Source of the DNA: Erwinia sp.
GTDB taxonomy: Bacteria; Pseudomonadota; Gammaproteobacteria; Enterobacterales; Enterobacteriaceae
Direction of reading: 5' to 3'
Assembly (NCBI GenBank): GCA_964016415.1
Contig: OZ024666.1
Span: 2,957,310 to 3,021,309 of the forward strand
DNA: 64,000 nucleotides
This document shows positions 18,375-28,765 of this stretch, in pieces. Below the pieces are notes generated by a model, which did no database searches, was not told the DNA's origin, and was given only the letters and a program-made list of their open reading frames with translations. Each line of letters starts with the position of its first letter. Position 1 is the first letter of the stretch. The translations under genes were made by a program, and so were the position numbers.

Positions 18375-19100
18375 ATGATTTTGCAATCTACCCCAGACTG
18401 GCTACTGGCACCACACTATCTGGGGTGGTTATGGCATGGCTTTCTGATCACTTTATGGCTCTCAGCTTGTTGTGCAGTAGCCGCAACACTATTGGGGCTG
18501 GCACTTGCCAGTTCACGTGATAGTGCCATTGCTCCTTTACGGGGACTGGTCATTGCCTACAGCAGCCTGTTTCGTGACACGCCATTACTCGTGCAGCTGT
18601 TTTTCTGGTATTTTGCTGCCGGACAAATCCTGCCGGCGGGGATGATGCAATGGCTTAATACCCCGCATTCCTGGGGAGGACTTTCATGGCCATCGTTTGA
18701 GTTTCTGGCTGGTTTTATCGGCCTTACCCTCTATTCCGGTGCTTTCATTGCTGAGGAGTTGCGGTCAGGTATTCGGGGAGTCGCCAGGGGGCAAAAACAA
18801 GCCGCACTCGCCCTCGGGTTAACCGGCTGGCAATCCATGCGCTATGTGGTGTTACCGCAGGCGTTAAAAATTGCTTTTTCTCCCTTGTCAGGCCAGTACA
18901 TGAATCTGATTAAAAATTCATCATTAACCATGGCTATCGGTGTCGCAGAACTCTCATACGCTTCCCGTCAGGTTGAAACTGAAACACTGCGGACATTCCA
19001 GGCATTCGGTGTTGCCACAATACTCTACATTGCGAGTATTGCGCTGATAGAGGCGTGGAGTATGTGGTATCAACAACGTAAGCCTGGCGGAGAGCGATAA
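18375..19100 (+). CDS. Polar amino-acid ABC importer permease, HisM/GlnP type
   Basis: The 241-residue inner-membrane protein has about five membrane segments. The EAA-loop region (RGVARGQKQAALALGLTGWQSMRYVVLPQALKI) contacts an ATPase in the cytoplasm. YSSLFRDTPLLVQLFFWYF is a family signature. It starts 29 bases after the binding-protein gene and ends one base before the second permease. No ATPase gene is present in the cluster. Confidence 0.9.
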   Translation: MILQSTPDWLLAPHYLGWLWHGFLITLWLSACCAVAATLLGLALASSRDSAIAPLRGLVIAYSSLFRDTPLLVQLFFWYFAAGQILPAGMMQWLNTPHSWGGLSWPSFEFLAGFIGLTLYSGAFIAEELRSGIRGVARGQKQAALALGLTGWQSMRYVVLPQALKIAFSPLSGQYMNLIKNSSLTMAIGVAELSYASRQVETETLRTFQAFGVATILYIASIALIEAWSMWYQQRKPGGER

Positions 19101-19101
19101 A

Positions 19102-19803
19102 ATGGATTTCACTGTTATTCACGATAACTGGCGTTATCTGTTACTGGGTACTTTCCCTGAAGGACCTTTAGGCGGAGCCGCATTAACTCTGGTGATAAGC
19201 CTGGTAGCGGGTTTCTCAGCTGCAGTAGCAGGAACTCTTCTGGGGATTGCGCTTGCCATGTCGCGGGGGGTACTGGCTGGATTGTTAGCCGCATGCTTAG
19301 GTTTTTTCCGCGCGATACCGGTACTGATGCTGATCTTTTGGATCTATTTTTTACTGCCAATACTGTTTGGCGTTGATATCCCGGAAATTACTACCGTTAT
19401 CTGCGCCTTAAGCCTCATCTCAGCGGCCTATCTGGCTCACGCAGTAAAAGCTGGCATTGTTGCCATGGGCCCTGGCCAATGGCAGGCCGGGTTATCACTC
19501 GGATTAACGCAATGGCAAGTATTACGGCTGATCATTCTTCCCCAGGCATTGCGTATGATGGTGCCATCGTTCATTAATCAATGGATTTCGTTGATTAAAG
19601 ACAGCTCACTGGCCTATATCGTTGGTGTCAGTGAACTGACCTTCCTCGCCACACAGGTGAATAACCGTAGTATGGTGTACCCGATGGAGATATTCTTATT
19701 CGTCGCACTTGTCTATTTCATCTTTTGTCTGACGCTTGAGATCGTCGCCAGTCTGTTGAATAAACGTCTGAATGCCTCCGCCAGTGTACTGCAATCGCGC
19801 TGA
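19102..19803 (+). CDS. Polar amino-acid ABC importer permease, second subunit
   Basis: The 233-residue partner permease has the EAA-loop segment (AGIVAMGPGQWQAGLSLGLTQWQVLRLIILPQALRM) and FFRAIPVLMLIFWIYF. It begins one base after the previous stop codon, so translation is coupled. The operon ends here: the next gene is ugpQ on the other strand, and the ATP-binding subunit that normally follows is absent. The pair must use an ATPase encoded elsewhere, or the importer is non-functional. Confidence 0.9.
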   Translation: MDFTVIHDNWRYLLLGTFPEGPLGGAALTLVISLVAGFSAAVAGTLLGIALAMSRGVLAGLLAACLGFFRAIPVLMLIFWIYFLLPILFGVDIPEITTVICALSLISAAYLAHAVKAGIVAMGPGQWQAGLSLGLTQWQVLRLIILPQALRMMVPSFINQWISLIKDSSLAYIVGVSELTFLATQVNNRSMVYPMEIFLFVALVYFIFCLTLEIVASLLNKRLNASASVLQSR

Positions 19804-19844
19804 CCGATTGCTGGCGAAATATCGTGCAGTGCGAATTCACATCC

Positions 19845-20588
19845 TCAGGAAAAATCAGCGCCGATATTAACTATATTATCGGTACAAATGGCATCAACCC
19901 CCCACTGTAACAATAAACGTGCCCTGAGCGGTTGATTCACGGTATATACCAGTATCCGCAAACCAGCCTCTTTGAGTTCAGCGATACGTGCCTGATCCAG
20001 CGAGTGATGATTAAGGTGAACAGACACGCAACCAAGGGATTGAGTCAGCTCGCGCCAGTCACTACGCCACTCATCCAGCAGTAACCCGCGCGGCAGGGAG
20101 GGGGCTGCCTCTTTGGCAGCGAGTAATGCAGCATAAGAGAAAGAAGAGAGCAGCGGCAGAGGTTGTCCCTGCCACAGTTCTTCCGCAGCAACCGCCACAG
20201 TCGCGCCGGTGATTTCGTCTTCACCAGTGGTCGGTTTTATCTCAATATTTGCCATCATGCGATGCGTTGCACAACGCCCGGCCACCTGAGACAAAAGCGG
20301 TAATCGCTCAGCAGTAAAACGCGTATCAAACCAGCTTCCTGCATCAAGATGCGATAACGCATCCCAGGTCTGGCTGCCAGCAATACCTGTGCCATTGCTG
20401 GTGCGTTCCAGTGTGTCATCATGTAGCAGAAAAATGTGCCGATCGTTTGACAACTTGACATCAAACTCAATCATCCGGTGCCCGAGCAATGCCGCAGTGT
20501 CAATACCTGCCAGGGTGTTTTCAGGAGCCTGATCGCCACCACCACGATGAGCGACAATTGAGGGGTAAGGCCATTGCTTTTCTGTCAT
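19845..20588 (-). CDS. ugpQ: Glycerophosphodiester phosphodiesterase UgpQ
   Basis: UgpQ hydrolyses glycerophosphodiesters to glycerol-3-phosphate and an alcohol in the cytoplasm. The 247-residue protein shows the GDPD catalytic signature IVAHRGGG...PENT, with [14 protein letters not shown] and MMANIEIKP. The start at 20588 ([16 protein letters not shown]) overlaps the ugpC stop codon as ATGA; the longer frame from 20651 would run into ugpC. The gene looks intact although its operon mates ugpC, ugpE and ugpB are broken. Confidence 0.94.
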   Translation of the reverse strand: MTEKQWPYPSIVAHRGGGDQAPENTLAGIDTAALLGHRMIEFDVKLSNDRHIFLLHDDTLERTSNGTGIAGSQTWDALSHLDAGSWFDTRFTAERLPLLSQVAGRCATHRMMANIEIKPTTGEDEITGATVAVAAEELWQGQPLPLLSSFSYAALLAAKEAAPSLPRGLLLDEWRSDWRELTQSLGCVSVHLNHHSLDQARIAELKEAGLRILVYTVNQPLRARLLLQWGVDAICTDNIVNIGADFS

Positions 20589-21599
20589 AACCGTCTTACT
20601 CCTTGCTGAGGATCGAAGAAATGGCATGATGCCAGTGGAAAGTCGAGCCACAGCACAGTGCCTGGGTCGGGACGTTCGTTGTGTGGCAGACGGATCACCA
20701 CACGGTGCTGACCAATTCTTCCATGTGCGAGATTATCCGCACCCAGCATCTCCAGGGTTTCTACCTGCAACGGTATGCCTTGCGCCTCCGCGGGGAGCTG
20801 CTGAATATGTTCCGGACGGATCCCGAGGATGATCGACTTTCCCGCCCAGCCCTTCATGGCATGGCTCAGCGGCAGGGTTATACCCGGGGCCAGTTGCAGC
20901 AGGGAACCATCATCACTGACATCCACGTCTAAAAGATTCATTGCCGGAGCGCCGATAAAACTGGCAACAAAGCGTGTTGCCGGGCGTTCATAGATTTCCA
21001 CCGGGGTACCCAGTTGCTCCAGTACACCTCTGTTCATCACCATCACCCGTTGTGCCAGCGTCATCGCTTCAACCTGGTCATGTGTCACGTATAAACTGGT
21101 GGTATTCAGCCGGCGATGGAGCTGTTGCAGTTCAAGCCGCATTTGTACGCACAATCGCTCTGCCCATCGCCACACGCTGTCGTTGCCCGCCAGAAAGCTC
21201 TCTGGGGAAGCGCTGTAATAAATTTTCCAGTTCCAGGCTGCGAGCCACTTCCGCTACCCGTTGCTGAATATGTGCTTTTCCCATCCCTCTGATTTTCAAT
21301 CCCCAGCCCATGTTCTGCGCCACAGTCATATGCGGATAGAGTGCATAGTTCTGAAATACCATCGCAATACCGCGATCTTTCGGCTCCAGTTCAGTGACTC
21401 GCTGAGTATCGATGTTAATATCACCACTGGTTACCCTTTCCAGCCCGGCAACCATACGCAACAACGTCGATTTACCACATCCTGAAGGGCCAACCATCAC
21501 CATAAATTCGCCATCATGGATGGTGACATCCAGTGGTTGAATTATCTGTGTTTTTCCATCATACGATTTTGTGACTGCCTGTATTCTGACGCCTGCCAT
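20585..21599 (-). pseudogene. ugpC: sn-glycerol-3-phosphate importer ATPase UgpC, inactivated by internal deletion
   Basis: The N-terminal frame (21599-21132) has the Walker [10 protein letters not shown], the Q-loop and the signature [17 protein letters not shown], then runs out of frame. The C-terminal frame resumes with [13 protein letters not shown] and includes the H-loop YVTHDQ. Between them the Walker B and D-loop segment (LFDEPLSNLDAKL in relatives) is missing. From the spacing expected in E. coli UgpC I infer a deletion of about 59 bp at 21147-21152, which also shifts the frame. Without Walker B no ATPase can be made. The intact C-terminal part still couples to ugpQ. Confidence 0.9.
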
Positions 21600-21602
21600 A
21601 AT

Positions 21603-22447
21603 CTATTTCTCACTCTCCACCAGCCCGCGGACAAACGCACGCTGCATCACTAACACCACCACCACTGGCGGTAACATGGTCAATAACATCGCTGACATCA
21701 CCAGATTCCACTGCGTGGAACCATCGCCATTACCAATCATGCTACGAATACCGGCTACAGCTGTAACCAATGAGCTGTCACTGATAATCAGCAGCGGCCA
21801 CATATATTGATTCCAGCCATAGATAAAGGTAATGACAAACAGCGCCGCGAGATTGGTTTTTGACAGTGGCAGCACAATGTCGCGGAAAAAGCGCATCGGG
21901 CTGGCACCATCAATACGCGCCGCTTCGATCAGTTCATCAGGCAATGTCATAAAGAACTGCCGGAATAAAAACGTCGCAGTGGCAGAGGCCATCAATGGCA
22001 GCGTCAGACCACTGTAACTGTCGAGCATATTGAGATTAGAAATTACCTCGACGGTAGGAAAAATACGCACTTCTACAGGCAGCATCAGGGTGATAAAGAT
22101 CATCCAGAAAACAGAGTGCGCAGAGGAAAGCGGAACCAGACCAGGGCAAATGCGGAAAGGATCGAAACGACGATTTTTCCGGTGGTGATACATAAGGCCA
22201 TTATGGCGCTATTCATTAGCATCACGCCAAACGGCGCACTGTTTTGCCCCACACCGTTATGCCAGATATGGCCAAGATTATCCCACAAGTGTGTGCCTGG
22301 TATCAGGGACATCGGCACCTGAAAAATTTCACTGTTGCTCAGTGTCGCCGCAATCACTGCCACATAGAGCGGGAACAATACGGTGAGGATACCCAGCCCG
22401 AGCATCACATGACAAAACAGATCCAACCCACGTCGATTTTCAATCAT
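21603..22447 (-). pseudogene. ugpE: sn-glycerol-3-phosphate importer permease UgpE, frameshifted
   Basis: The frame starting at 22447 ([11 protein letters not shown]) runs to [11 protein letters not shown] and then stops. The rest ([22 protein letters not shown] to the C-terminus GLVESEK) is in another frame ending at 21603. The two join at a run of four T (22108-22111 on the minus strand), where relatives need five to read LFFWMIF. The EAA loop ([23 protein letters not shown]) is in the downstream part. A single-base loss is the only lesion, so a sequencing error remains possible. Confidence 0.85.
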
Positions 22448-23331
22448 TGGTAGCGTACCTTTTTCTCGACATAACGGAACTGCAACACCGTCAGTGCAAT
22501 CACCATTACCATCAAAATAACTGATTGCGCTGATGAGGACGAGAGATCAAGACCGGTGAACCCCTCACGGTAAATCTTATAAATCAGCGTGGTTGTCGCC
22601 TGCACCGGCCCTCCCCCTGTTGCAGCATCAATCACCGGGAAAGTATCAAAAAAGGCATACACCAGATTAACCACGACCAAAAAGAAACCAACAGGTGTTA
22701 TCAATGGCAGCGAGAGCGTGAAAAAGCGCCGTACCGGACCTGCGCCATCAATCGCCGCCGCTTCAATCAAGGATTTAGGAATCGATTGCAGCGCAGCGAA
22801 GAAAAAGAGGAAGTTATAACTCATCTGTTGCCACACCGAGGCCAGTACCACGAGAAACATCGCCTGACCGCTATTTTGCGCATGATTCCAGTCGTAGCCC
22901 GCTACATCCAGGAAATGCGTAATCAATCCGACCCCCGGACTAAACAGAAACATCCATAGCACCGCCGCCACTGCCGGGGCAACCGCATAGGGCAGTAAAA
23001 ACAGCGTCTGGTAAAAGGCTTTCAGACGCAAAACGTGGTCCACCAGCGCAGCAAAAAACAGAGAGACTACTAAACCAATCCCGGTGACCAACCCACTGAA
23101 AATCAGGGTAGTGAGGAATGTATCCAGATAATATTTTTCACCCGCGAGACGGGTAAAATTCTCCATGCCGACAAACGTATTTGATATACCGAAAGGATCA
23201 ACACTCTGCACCGAATACCACAACGCCTCGGCGGCTGGCCAGAGGAAAAAAACCACAGTAATCACCAGTTGCGGCAATACCAGCAGATAGGGGAGCCCCC
23301 TGGAGCGAAAAACAGGACGGGAAGAGGACAT
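22444..23331 (-). CDS. ugpA: sn-glycerol-3-phosphate importer permease UgpA
   Basis: UgpA is one of the two inner-membrane channel subunits of the UgpBAEC importer. From 23331 ([17 protein letters not shown]) it is 295 residues, the E. coli length, with six membrane segments and the EAA loop [23 protein letters not shown]. The stop codon overlaps the ugpE start as ATGA. The gene is intact, but with UgpB, UgpE and UgpC broken it has no working complex. Confidence 0.93.
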   Translation of the reverse strand: MSSSRPVFRSRGLPYLLVLPQLVITVVFFLWPAAEALWYSVQSVDPFGISNTFVGMENFTRLAGEKYYLDTFLTTLIFSGLVTGIGLVVSLFFAALVDHVLRLKAFYQTLFLLPYAVAPAVAAVLWMFLFSPGVGLITHFLDVAGYDWNHAQNSGQAMFLVVLASVWQQMSYNFLFFFAALQSIPKSLIEAAAIDGAGPVRRFFTLSLPLITPVGFFLVVVNLVYAFFDTFPVIDAATGGGPVQATTTLIYKIYREGFTGLDLSSSSAQSVILMVMVIALTVLQFRYVEKKVRYQ

Positions 23332-23359
23332 GGCACCACTCTGAGCAAAAGAAAAATGA

Positions 23360-23396
23360 CTTTCAGCCAGCAAGATGACTTTATGCTGGCTGAAAG
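23360..23396 (-). terminator. Intercistronic hairpin between ugpB and ugpA
   Basis: A perfect 12-bp stem (CTTTCAGCCAGC paired with GCTGGCTGAAAG) spans a 13-nt loop in the gap between ugpB and ugpA. Such hairpins after binding-protein genes stabilise the upstream message or partly terminate, giving more binding protein than permease. No T run follows, so attenuation or RNA protection is more likely than full termination. Confidence 0.65.
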
Positions 23397-23413
23397 CTTA
23401 AGGCGACTGGCTG

Positions 23414-24733
23414 TTACTGCTGTACGCTTTTCTCAAAACGACGTAGCAGCTCATTACCCCGCGTCACTGCACTATCCAGTGCCGCCTGAGGTGTGGTTTT
23501 ACCTGTCCACACCTTCCAGCTCTTCATCAACGATGGTGCGAATTTGTGGCATATTGCCCAGACGCAACCCTTTGGTAAATGGCAACGGTGGCTTGTTCAT
23601 CATCTGACGGATAGCGATATCGGCACCTGGTTTTTATCATAAAACCCTTGCTGACGTGTCAGATCATACGCCGCGGTGGTAATCGGCAGATAGCCGGTTT
23701 TCTGATGCCACTCAGCCGCGTTCTCTGGTTTCGCCAGGAACTGCATAAACTCAGCAACCCCTTTATACACTTTCGCATCCTGACCTTTCATCACCCACAA
23801 GCTCGCACCACCAATAATGGCATTTTGTGGTGCATTAGGGATCGTGGCGTCATAAGGCATCATCGCTACACCATAATTAAATTTGGCATAGTGACGAATA
23901 TCGGCAAGCGAACCGGAAGAGGCTGTTGTCATGGCACAATCACCGTTATAGAACTTGGCGGTTGATTCATCTTTACGACCAAAATAGGTGAAATCACCTT
24001 TCTTATTCATCTCTTCGAGCAGCGCGATATGCTGCACCTGAGCGGGTTTGTTAAACAGCAGCTCGGCATTATTACCATCAAAACCATTATTCTGTGTGGC
24101 TACTGGCAGACCATTCCAGGGACTGAAGTTTTCCAGTTGAATCCATCCCTGCCAGCCACTGGCATAACCACAACGGACGCCGGCTTTACGCAATGCTTCG
24201 GCATCTTTCGCTAACTGCTTCCAGGTTTTAGGCGGTTGCTCAGGATCAAGACCGGCTTTTTTGAAGGCATCTTTGTTGTAGTAGAGCACCGGCGTTGAAC
24301 TGTTGAAGGGCTGAGAGATCAAGTGGCCGGTTTTTGAATCGCTGTAGTAACCGGCAACGGCAGCCACAAACTGCTTTTCATCAGACGGGATTCCCGTCTC
24401 TTTGAAAACCTGATACACCGGCACAATGGCTTTTGACGCCATCATGGTTGCAGTACCTACTTCGTAAACCTGCAGAATAGCTGGCGCTTTTCCGGGACGC
24501 ACAGCGGCAATACCTGCAGCCATACTTTGATCATATTTTCCTTTGTAAACCGGAACAACTTTGTAATCAGGGTGTGACTCGTTAAATCGTGTCGCCAGAT
24601 TATTCACTTCCACACCTAACTCACTTTCCATTGAATGCCAGAAAGGAATTTCGGTAGCAGCCAGCGCCTGGCCGCTAAGCGTTAAACATAAGGCAATACC
24701 CAGTGTGGTACGACGAAAGGATAAAAATGATAT
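23414..24733 (-). pseudogene. ugpB: sn-glycerol-3-phosphate binding protein UgpB, degraded
   Basis: Most of the protein ([11 protein letters not shown] to [16 protein letters not shown]) is in one frame and closely follows E. coli UgpB. Three lesions are visible. The expected start codon, 7 bases after AGGA and ahead of a good signal peptide ([16 protein letters not shown]), reads ATA at 24733. A lost C near 23629 shifts the frame after DKN, where relatives read NPGAD. Loss of one GT unit near 23508 shifts it again before WTGKTTP. The C-terminal remnant runs to LLRRFEKS and a TAA at 23416-23414. The first internal ATG (24631) would give a product without a signal peptide. Confidence 0.88.
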
Positions 24734-24795
24734 AGCGGTTTCCTGTACCCAGTGATTTTAATCGCGTGATCGCGCTTTGTGAGGTTCGCGGGGTA

Positions 24796-24850
24796 ACATG
24801 ACATGCAGAAATGACACTTTAATAGAGAAAAAATGACAGAACGATGACAA
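24796..24850 (-). promoter_or_regulatory. Pho box array upstream of ugpB
   Basis: Reading the minus strand, 11-bp units are stacked in phase: TTGTCATCGTT (24850-24840), CTGTCATTTTT (24839-24829), a degenerate unit, GTGTCATTTCT (24817-24807) and GCATGTCATGT (24806-24796). Tandem CTGTCAT-like repeats with an 11-bp period are the PhoB binding site, and ugp in E. coli is phosphate-starvation controlled. The array is well preserved although the operon behind it is broken. Confidence 0.88.
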
Positions 24851-24904
24851 CGAAGTGACCGGGGAAGAGAACATTTCATAGGAGTAAATCGGGGTGCCGG
24901 GGAA

Positions 24905-24935
24905 GAAAAGGTACAGAGGGGGAAATCCCCCTCTG
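24905..24935 (-). terminator. Terminator of the liv operon
   Basis: CAGAGGGGG at 24914-24922 pairs with CCCCCTCTG at 24927-24935 around a 4-nt loop; on the minus strand it is followed by ACCTTTTCTTCC. It lies 13 bases after the livF stop and ends the livKHMGF transcript. Confidence 0.8.
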
Positions 24936-24947
24936 CCAGGGCAGGAG

Positions 24948-25658
24948 TTATCCCCCCAGATACGCGCTGCGCACCGCTTCGTTAGCCAGCAGTGCATCGC
25001 CAGTGTCTTCAAGCACAACATGGCCATTTTCCAGCACATAACCACGATCAGCCAGTTTCAGTGCCTGGTTCGCATTTTGCTCCACAAGAAAGATAGTCAT
25101 CCCTTCCTGACGCAACTGCTCAATGGTGTCAAAGATCTGCTGAATAATGATCGGTGCCAGCCCAAGCGAGGGTTCATCCAGCAGCAGCAAACGGGGCTGA
25201 CTCATCAACGCACGGCCGATAGCTAACATCTGCTGCTCACCACCGGACATTGTACCGGCACGCTGAATACGACGCTCATACAGGCGTGGAAAAAGCGCAT
25301 AAACACGCTGAATCCGTTCCTGATACTGTTGGCGGGTGGCAAAGAAGCCCCCCATGGCCAGGTTCTCTTCCACCGTCATGCGGGAGAACACTCTGCGTCC
25401 TTCCGGAACGATGGCTATCGCCTCACGCATAATCCGTGCCGTTTGCCAGTCAGTAATGACCTTACCGTCAAACGTGACCTCACCTTCGCTGGCACGCGGT
25501 TCACCACAAAGTGTGCCAAGAATCGTCGTTTTCCCGGCGCCATTCGCCCCAATCAGGGTGACTATTTCACCCTGGTTAATATGCAGGCTGATATTATGCA
25601 ATGCCTGAATTTTACCATAGTGAGTGCTTACATTTTTCAGAGACAGTATTGGCTGCAT
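24948..25658 (-). CDS. livF: Branched-chain amino-acid importer ATPase LivF
   Basis: LivF is one of two ATPases of the LIV importer. The 236-residue protein has Walker A GANGAGKT, the signature MSGGEQQMLAIGRAL, Walker B LLLLDEPSLGLAP and the H-loop FLVEQNANQAL. It begins one base before the livG stop codon ends, so translation is coupled, and it is the last gene of the operon before a strong hairpin. Confidence 0.97.
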   Translation of the reverse strand: MQPILSLKNVSTHYGKIQALHNISLHINQGEIVTLIGANGAGKTTILGTLCGEPRASEGEVTFDGKVITDWQTARIMREAIAIVPEGRRVFSRMTVEENLAMGGFFATRQQYQERIQRVYALFPRLYERRIQRAGTMSGGEQQMLAIGRALMSQPRLLLLDEPSLGLAPIIIQQIFDTIEQLRQEGMTIFLVEQNANQALKLADRGYVLENGHVVLEDTGDALLANEAVRSAYLGG

Positions 25659-26423
25659 TTACGCTTCTCCCAGATAGGCGCGGATCACATCCGGGTTATG
25701 GCGAATTTCATCCGGTGTTCCTTCAGCCAGTGGTGTTCCCTGATTCACCACATAAATGCGATCAGAGATACCCATCACCAATTTCATATCATGTTCAATC
25801 AATAACACCGAGACCTTATGTTCGCTACGTAGTTCAGCGATGAGCTCATCAAGCTCATCGGTCTCTTTCGGGTTCAGTCCGGCAGCAGGTTCATCGAGCA
25901 TCAGGATATCAGGTCGGGTGACCATACAGCGCGCAATTTCAAGACGACGTTGCTGCCCGTAAGCGAGGTTCCCAGCCTGACGATTTGCCAGATCCAGTAA
26001 ACCAACACGCTCCAGCCAGCTGGCAGCATTATCCAGTGCCCCGGCTTCCGCTTTGCGGAATGCAGGACTCTTGAACAAACCGGAAAAAATACCGTTTTTC
26101 AGATGCTGATGCTGGGCTACCAGCAGGTTTTCCACCACCGTCATTTCACGGAACAACCGCACATGCTGAAAAGTGCGAACCACTCCCATACGGGCTATCT
26201 CTTGCCCTGGTAGTCCGGCAATATCGCGATCACGCAACATAATTTTGCCGCTGGTCGGACGATAAAAACCAGTCAGGCAGTTAAAGACCGTGGTTTTCCC
26301 TGCACCATTTGGGCCAATCAGCGAAACAATTTCCTGAGGCCGCAACTCGAGTGCGACATTATTCACCGCCAGCAAACCACCGAAACGCATCATTAAGCCG
26401 GTGACGGAGAGGAGTGGCATCAT
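25659..26423 (-). CDS. livG: Branched-chain amino-acid importer ATPase LivG
   Basis: LivG is the second LIV ATPase. The 254-residue protein has Walker A GPNGAGKT, the signature [15 protein letters not shown] and Walker [14 protein letters not shown] with the H-loop LIEHDMKL. Its start overlaps the livM stop by four bases (ATGA). Confidence 0.97.
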   Translation of the reverse strand: MMPLLSVTGLMMRFGGLLAVNNVALELRPQEIVSLIGPNGAGKTTVFNCLTGFYRPTSGKIMLRDRDIAGLPGQEIARMGVVRTFQHVRLFREMTVVENLLVAQHQHLKNGIFSGLFKSPAFRKAEAGALDNAASWLERVGLLDLANRQAGNLAYGQQRRLEIARCMVTRPDILMLDEPAAGLNPKETDELDELIAELRSEHKVSVLLIEHDMKLVMGISDRIYVVNQGTPLAEGTPDEIRHNPDVIRAYLGEA

Positions 26424-27694
26424 GATGACTCTCCTTTTTTATCCTGCGTCAATTGCAAGTGAGGCCGTTTCATCGGCAGTAATCCCTGAGGACGCCAGAT
26501 CATCATCAGTACCATCAGACCACCGAGCACCAACATGCTGTACTCATTCAGGTCACGCATCAATTCCCGCGAGACCACCAGCAGAACGGCGGCAAGAATT
26601 ACCGCGAATTGTGAACCCATCCCCCCCAGCACCACAATCGCCAGCACAAACGCTGATTCAGCAAAGGTGAAAGATTCAGGGCTGACAAAGCCCTGGCGGG
26701 CAGCAAACAGACTGCCGGCAAAACCGGCAAACGCCGCACTGATAGTAAACGCAGTCAGTTTAATCCGCGTCGGACTGAGGCCAAGTGCCCGACAGGCAAT
26801 TTCATCTTCACGTAAGGCTTCCCATGCCCGGCCCAGTGGCATACGCAGTAACCGATTGATAATGAACAAAGTGGCTACCACTAACAGCAGCGCGACCAGA
26901 TACAAAAAGATAATCCGATCGCCAGGATCATATTGCAGACCAAAGAAGTTATGAAACGTGTCCCAGCCGCCATCACGGACACTGCGGTTAAACTCTAATC
27001 CGAACAGTGAAGGCTTCGGTATCTGACTGATACCGTTCGGCCCGCCGGTAATTTCCGTGTTATTCAGCAACAGAATACGCACAATCTCACCAAAACCGAG
27101 CGTCACAATCGCGAGGTAGTCACCACGCAGCCTCAGCACCGGAAAACCAAGCAACAGGCCAAACAGTGCCGCAACTAATCCCGCCAGAGGCAGGCATTGC
27201 CAGAAGCCCAGACCGTAGTAATGGTTGAGCAATGCAAAGGTATATGCCCCTATTGCATAGAAACCTCCGTAACCCAGCACCAGTAAGCCTGACAGGCCGA
27301 CGACCACATTCAGCCCCAGCCCCAGCATGACATAAATCAGTGTCAGGGTGGCGATATCCACCGTGCCGCGCGAAACCAAAAAAGGCCAGGCTATCGCCGC
27401 AATTACCAGCACTAAGAGGAAGATTTTCTGTTTGGCCGTCGAACCATCAATGCCTGGCAACACCACACCGGGTAAGGTGACTTTCTTTAACCCTTTCTGC
27501 CAGAGTGGTCTGAACAGCTGGAAAAAGAACACCACAGCGCAACCGATGGCAATCCAGTCCCAGCGCACACTTCCGGCGTTATTTACCACCAGACGAGTGC
27601 CGTCAAGATTAAGCTGCATGCCCACAAATAACGCCGCCAGCACCAGCAGCATCAACGCCGACACCACGGCATTCACGATGTTGAGAGACTTCAT
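26420..27694 (-). CDS. livM: Branched-chain amino-acid importer permease LivM
   Basis: LivM is an inner-membrane subunit of the LIV channel. At 424 residues it has the LivM-specific N-terminal extension plus about ten membrane helices and the ATPase-contacting segment [29 protein letters not shown]. The start overlaps the livH stop (ATGA). Confidence 0.96.
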   Translation of the reverse strand: MKSLNIVNAVVSALMLLVLAALFVGMQLNLDGTRLVVNNAGSVRWDWIAIGCAVVFFFQLFRPLWQKGLKKVTLPGVVLPGIDGSTAKQKIFLLVLVIAAIAWPFLVSRGTVDIATLTLIYVMLGLGLNVVVGLSGLLVLGYGGFYAIGAYTFALLNHYYGLGFWQCLPLAGLVAALFGLLLGFPVLRLRGDYLAIVTLGFGEIVRILLLNNTEITGGPNGISQIPKPSLFGLEFNRSVRDGGWDTFHNFFGLQYDPGDRIIFLYLVALLLVVATLFIINRLLRMPLGRAWEALREDEIACRALGLSPTRIKLTAFTISAAFAGFAGSLFAARQGFVSPESFTFAESAFVLAIVVLGGMGSQFAVILAAVLLVVSRELMRDLNEYSMLVLGGLMVLMMIWRPQGLLPMKRPHLQLTQDKKGESS

Positions 27695-28617
27695 ACTTTC
27701 TCAACCTCCGGACGTCCGAGGATGCCAGTTGGCATCACCAGCAATACCACTATCAGCAGGGCAAAAGAGACTACATCTTTATATTCTGTGCTCAGATAGG
27801 CTGACGTTAGCGCTTCGGCAATACCGAGAATCAGGCCACCCAGCATCGCGCCAGGAATACTGCCTATGCCGCCAAGTACTGCAGCAGTAAAGGCTTTCAT
27901 TCCGGCCATAAAACCAATATAAGGGTTTATCACGCCGTAGAACTGACCAAGCAGTACCCCGGCAATCGCCGCCATCGCGGCACCAATCACGAAAGTCAAA
28001 GAGATGACCCGATCAGTATTGATACCCAGCAGGCTGGCCATTTTTAAGTCTTCGGCACAGGCACGACAAGCCCGCCCCATGCGCGAGTAGCGAATAAACA
28101 GCGTCAGAGCCAGCATTGCCAGTATAGTCACCACCCAAATGACCACCTGCATCGTAGAGATGGTCGCCGCGAACCCATTACTTTCCGCCAGTTTCCACTG
28201 GCCGGTAATCAGGCTGGGTAGTGCCAAATCACGCGAGCCTTGTGTCAGGCTGACATAATTTTGCAGGAAAATGGACATTCCTATTGCCGAGATCAGCGCG
28301 ATCAGACGCTTGGAGGCGCGCACCGGACGGTAAGCGACGCGTTCGATACTCCAGCCATAAGCACTGGCAATCACCAGCGCCATAATGAAACCGGCGCCTA
28401 TCAGTATCCAGCCGACATCAATGCCCATCATCATCAGACCAGCGATGACAATAAAAGAGACATAGCTTCCGATCATATACACTTCGCCATGAGCAAAGTT
28501 GATCATGCCGATGATGCCGTAAACCATGGTATACCCAATGGCAATCAGCGCGTAGGTGCTGCCCAACGTCACACCGTTGAACATTTGCTGCAGAAAATAG
28601 AGGAACTGCTCGGACAT
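27691..28617 (-). CDS. livH: Branched-chain amino-acid importer permease LivH
   Basis: The 308-residue LivH has the family opening [33 protein letters not shown] and the cytoplasmic loop [19 protein letters not shown], with about eight membrane helices. It lies downstream of livK behind a hairpin that should reduce permease expression relative to the binding protein. Confidence 0.97.
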   Translation of the reverse strand: MSEQFLYFLQQMFNGVTLGSTYALIAIGYTMVYGIIGMINFAHGEVYMIGSYVSFIVIAGLMMMGIDVGWILIGAGFIMALVIASAYGWSIERVAYRPVRASKRLIALISAIGMSIFLQNYVSLTQGSRDLALPSLITGQWKLAESNGFAATISTMQVVIWVVTILAMLALTLFIRYSRMGRACRACAEDLKMASLLGINTDRVISLTFVIGAAMAAIAGVLLGQFYGVINPYIGFMAGMKAFTAAVLGGIGSIPGAMLGGLILGIAEALTSAYLSTEYKDVVSFALLIVVLLVMPTGILGRPEVEKV

Positions 28618-28660
28618 ACTTTTAATACCTTACACTTCTGTCCATCCAGATGGAGAGAAC

Positions 28661-28692
28661 GAAAAACGTCTGGTGAGTAGTCACCAGACGTT
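28661..28692 (-). terminator. Attenuating hairpin between livK and livH
   Basis: A perfect 12-bp stem (AACGTCTGGTGA at 28665-28676 with TCACCAGACGTT at 28681-28692) has a 4-nt loop; on the minus strand it runs into TTTTTC. It lies 74 bases after livK and 44 before livH. It looks like a partial terminator that keeps binding protein in excess. Confidence 0.8.
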
Positions 28693-28765
28693 CACTGTTA
28701 CCGGAAATACAGAGCGCATCATACAAGCAACGAGCCGCCTGATGGCTCTGAAAACCGACAATAGC

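Noticed and set aside
21603..24733. ugpE and ugpB as functional genes with programmed frameshifts
   Set aside because: The break sites are not known slippery heptamers with stimulatory structures, ugpB has two breaks plus a lost start, and ugpC has a real deletion, so decay is the simpler explanation.
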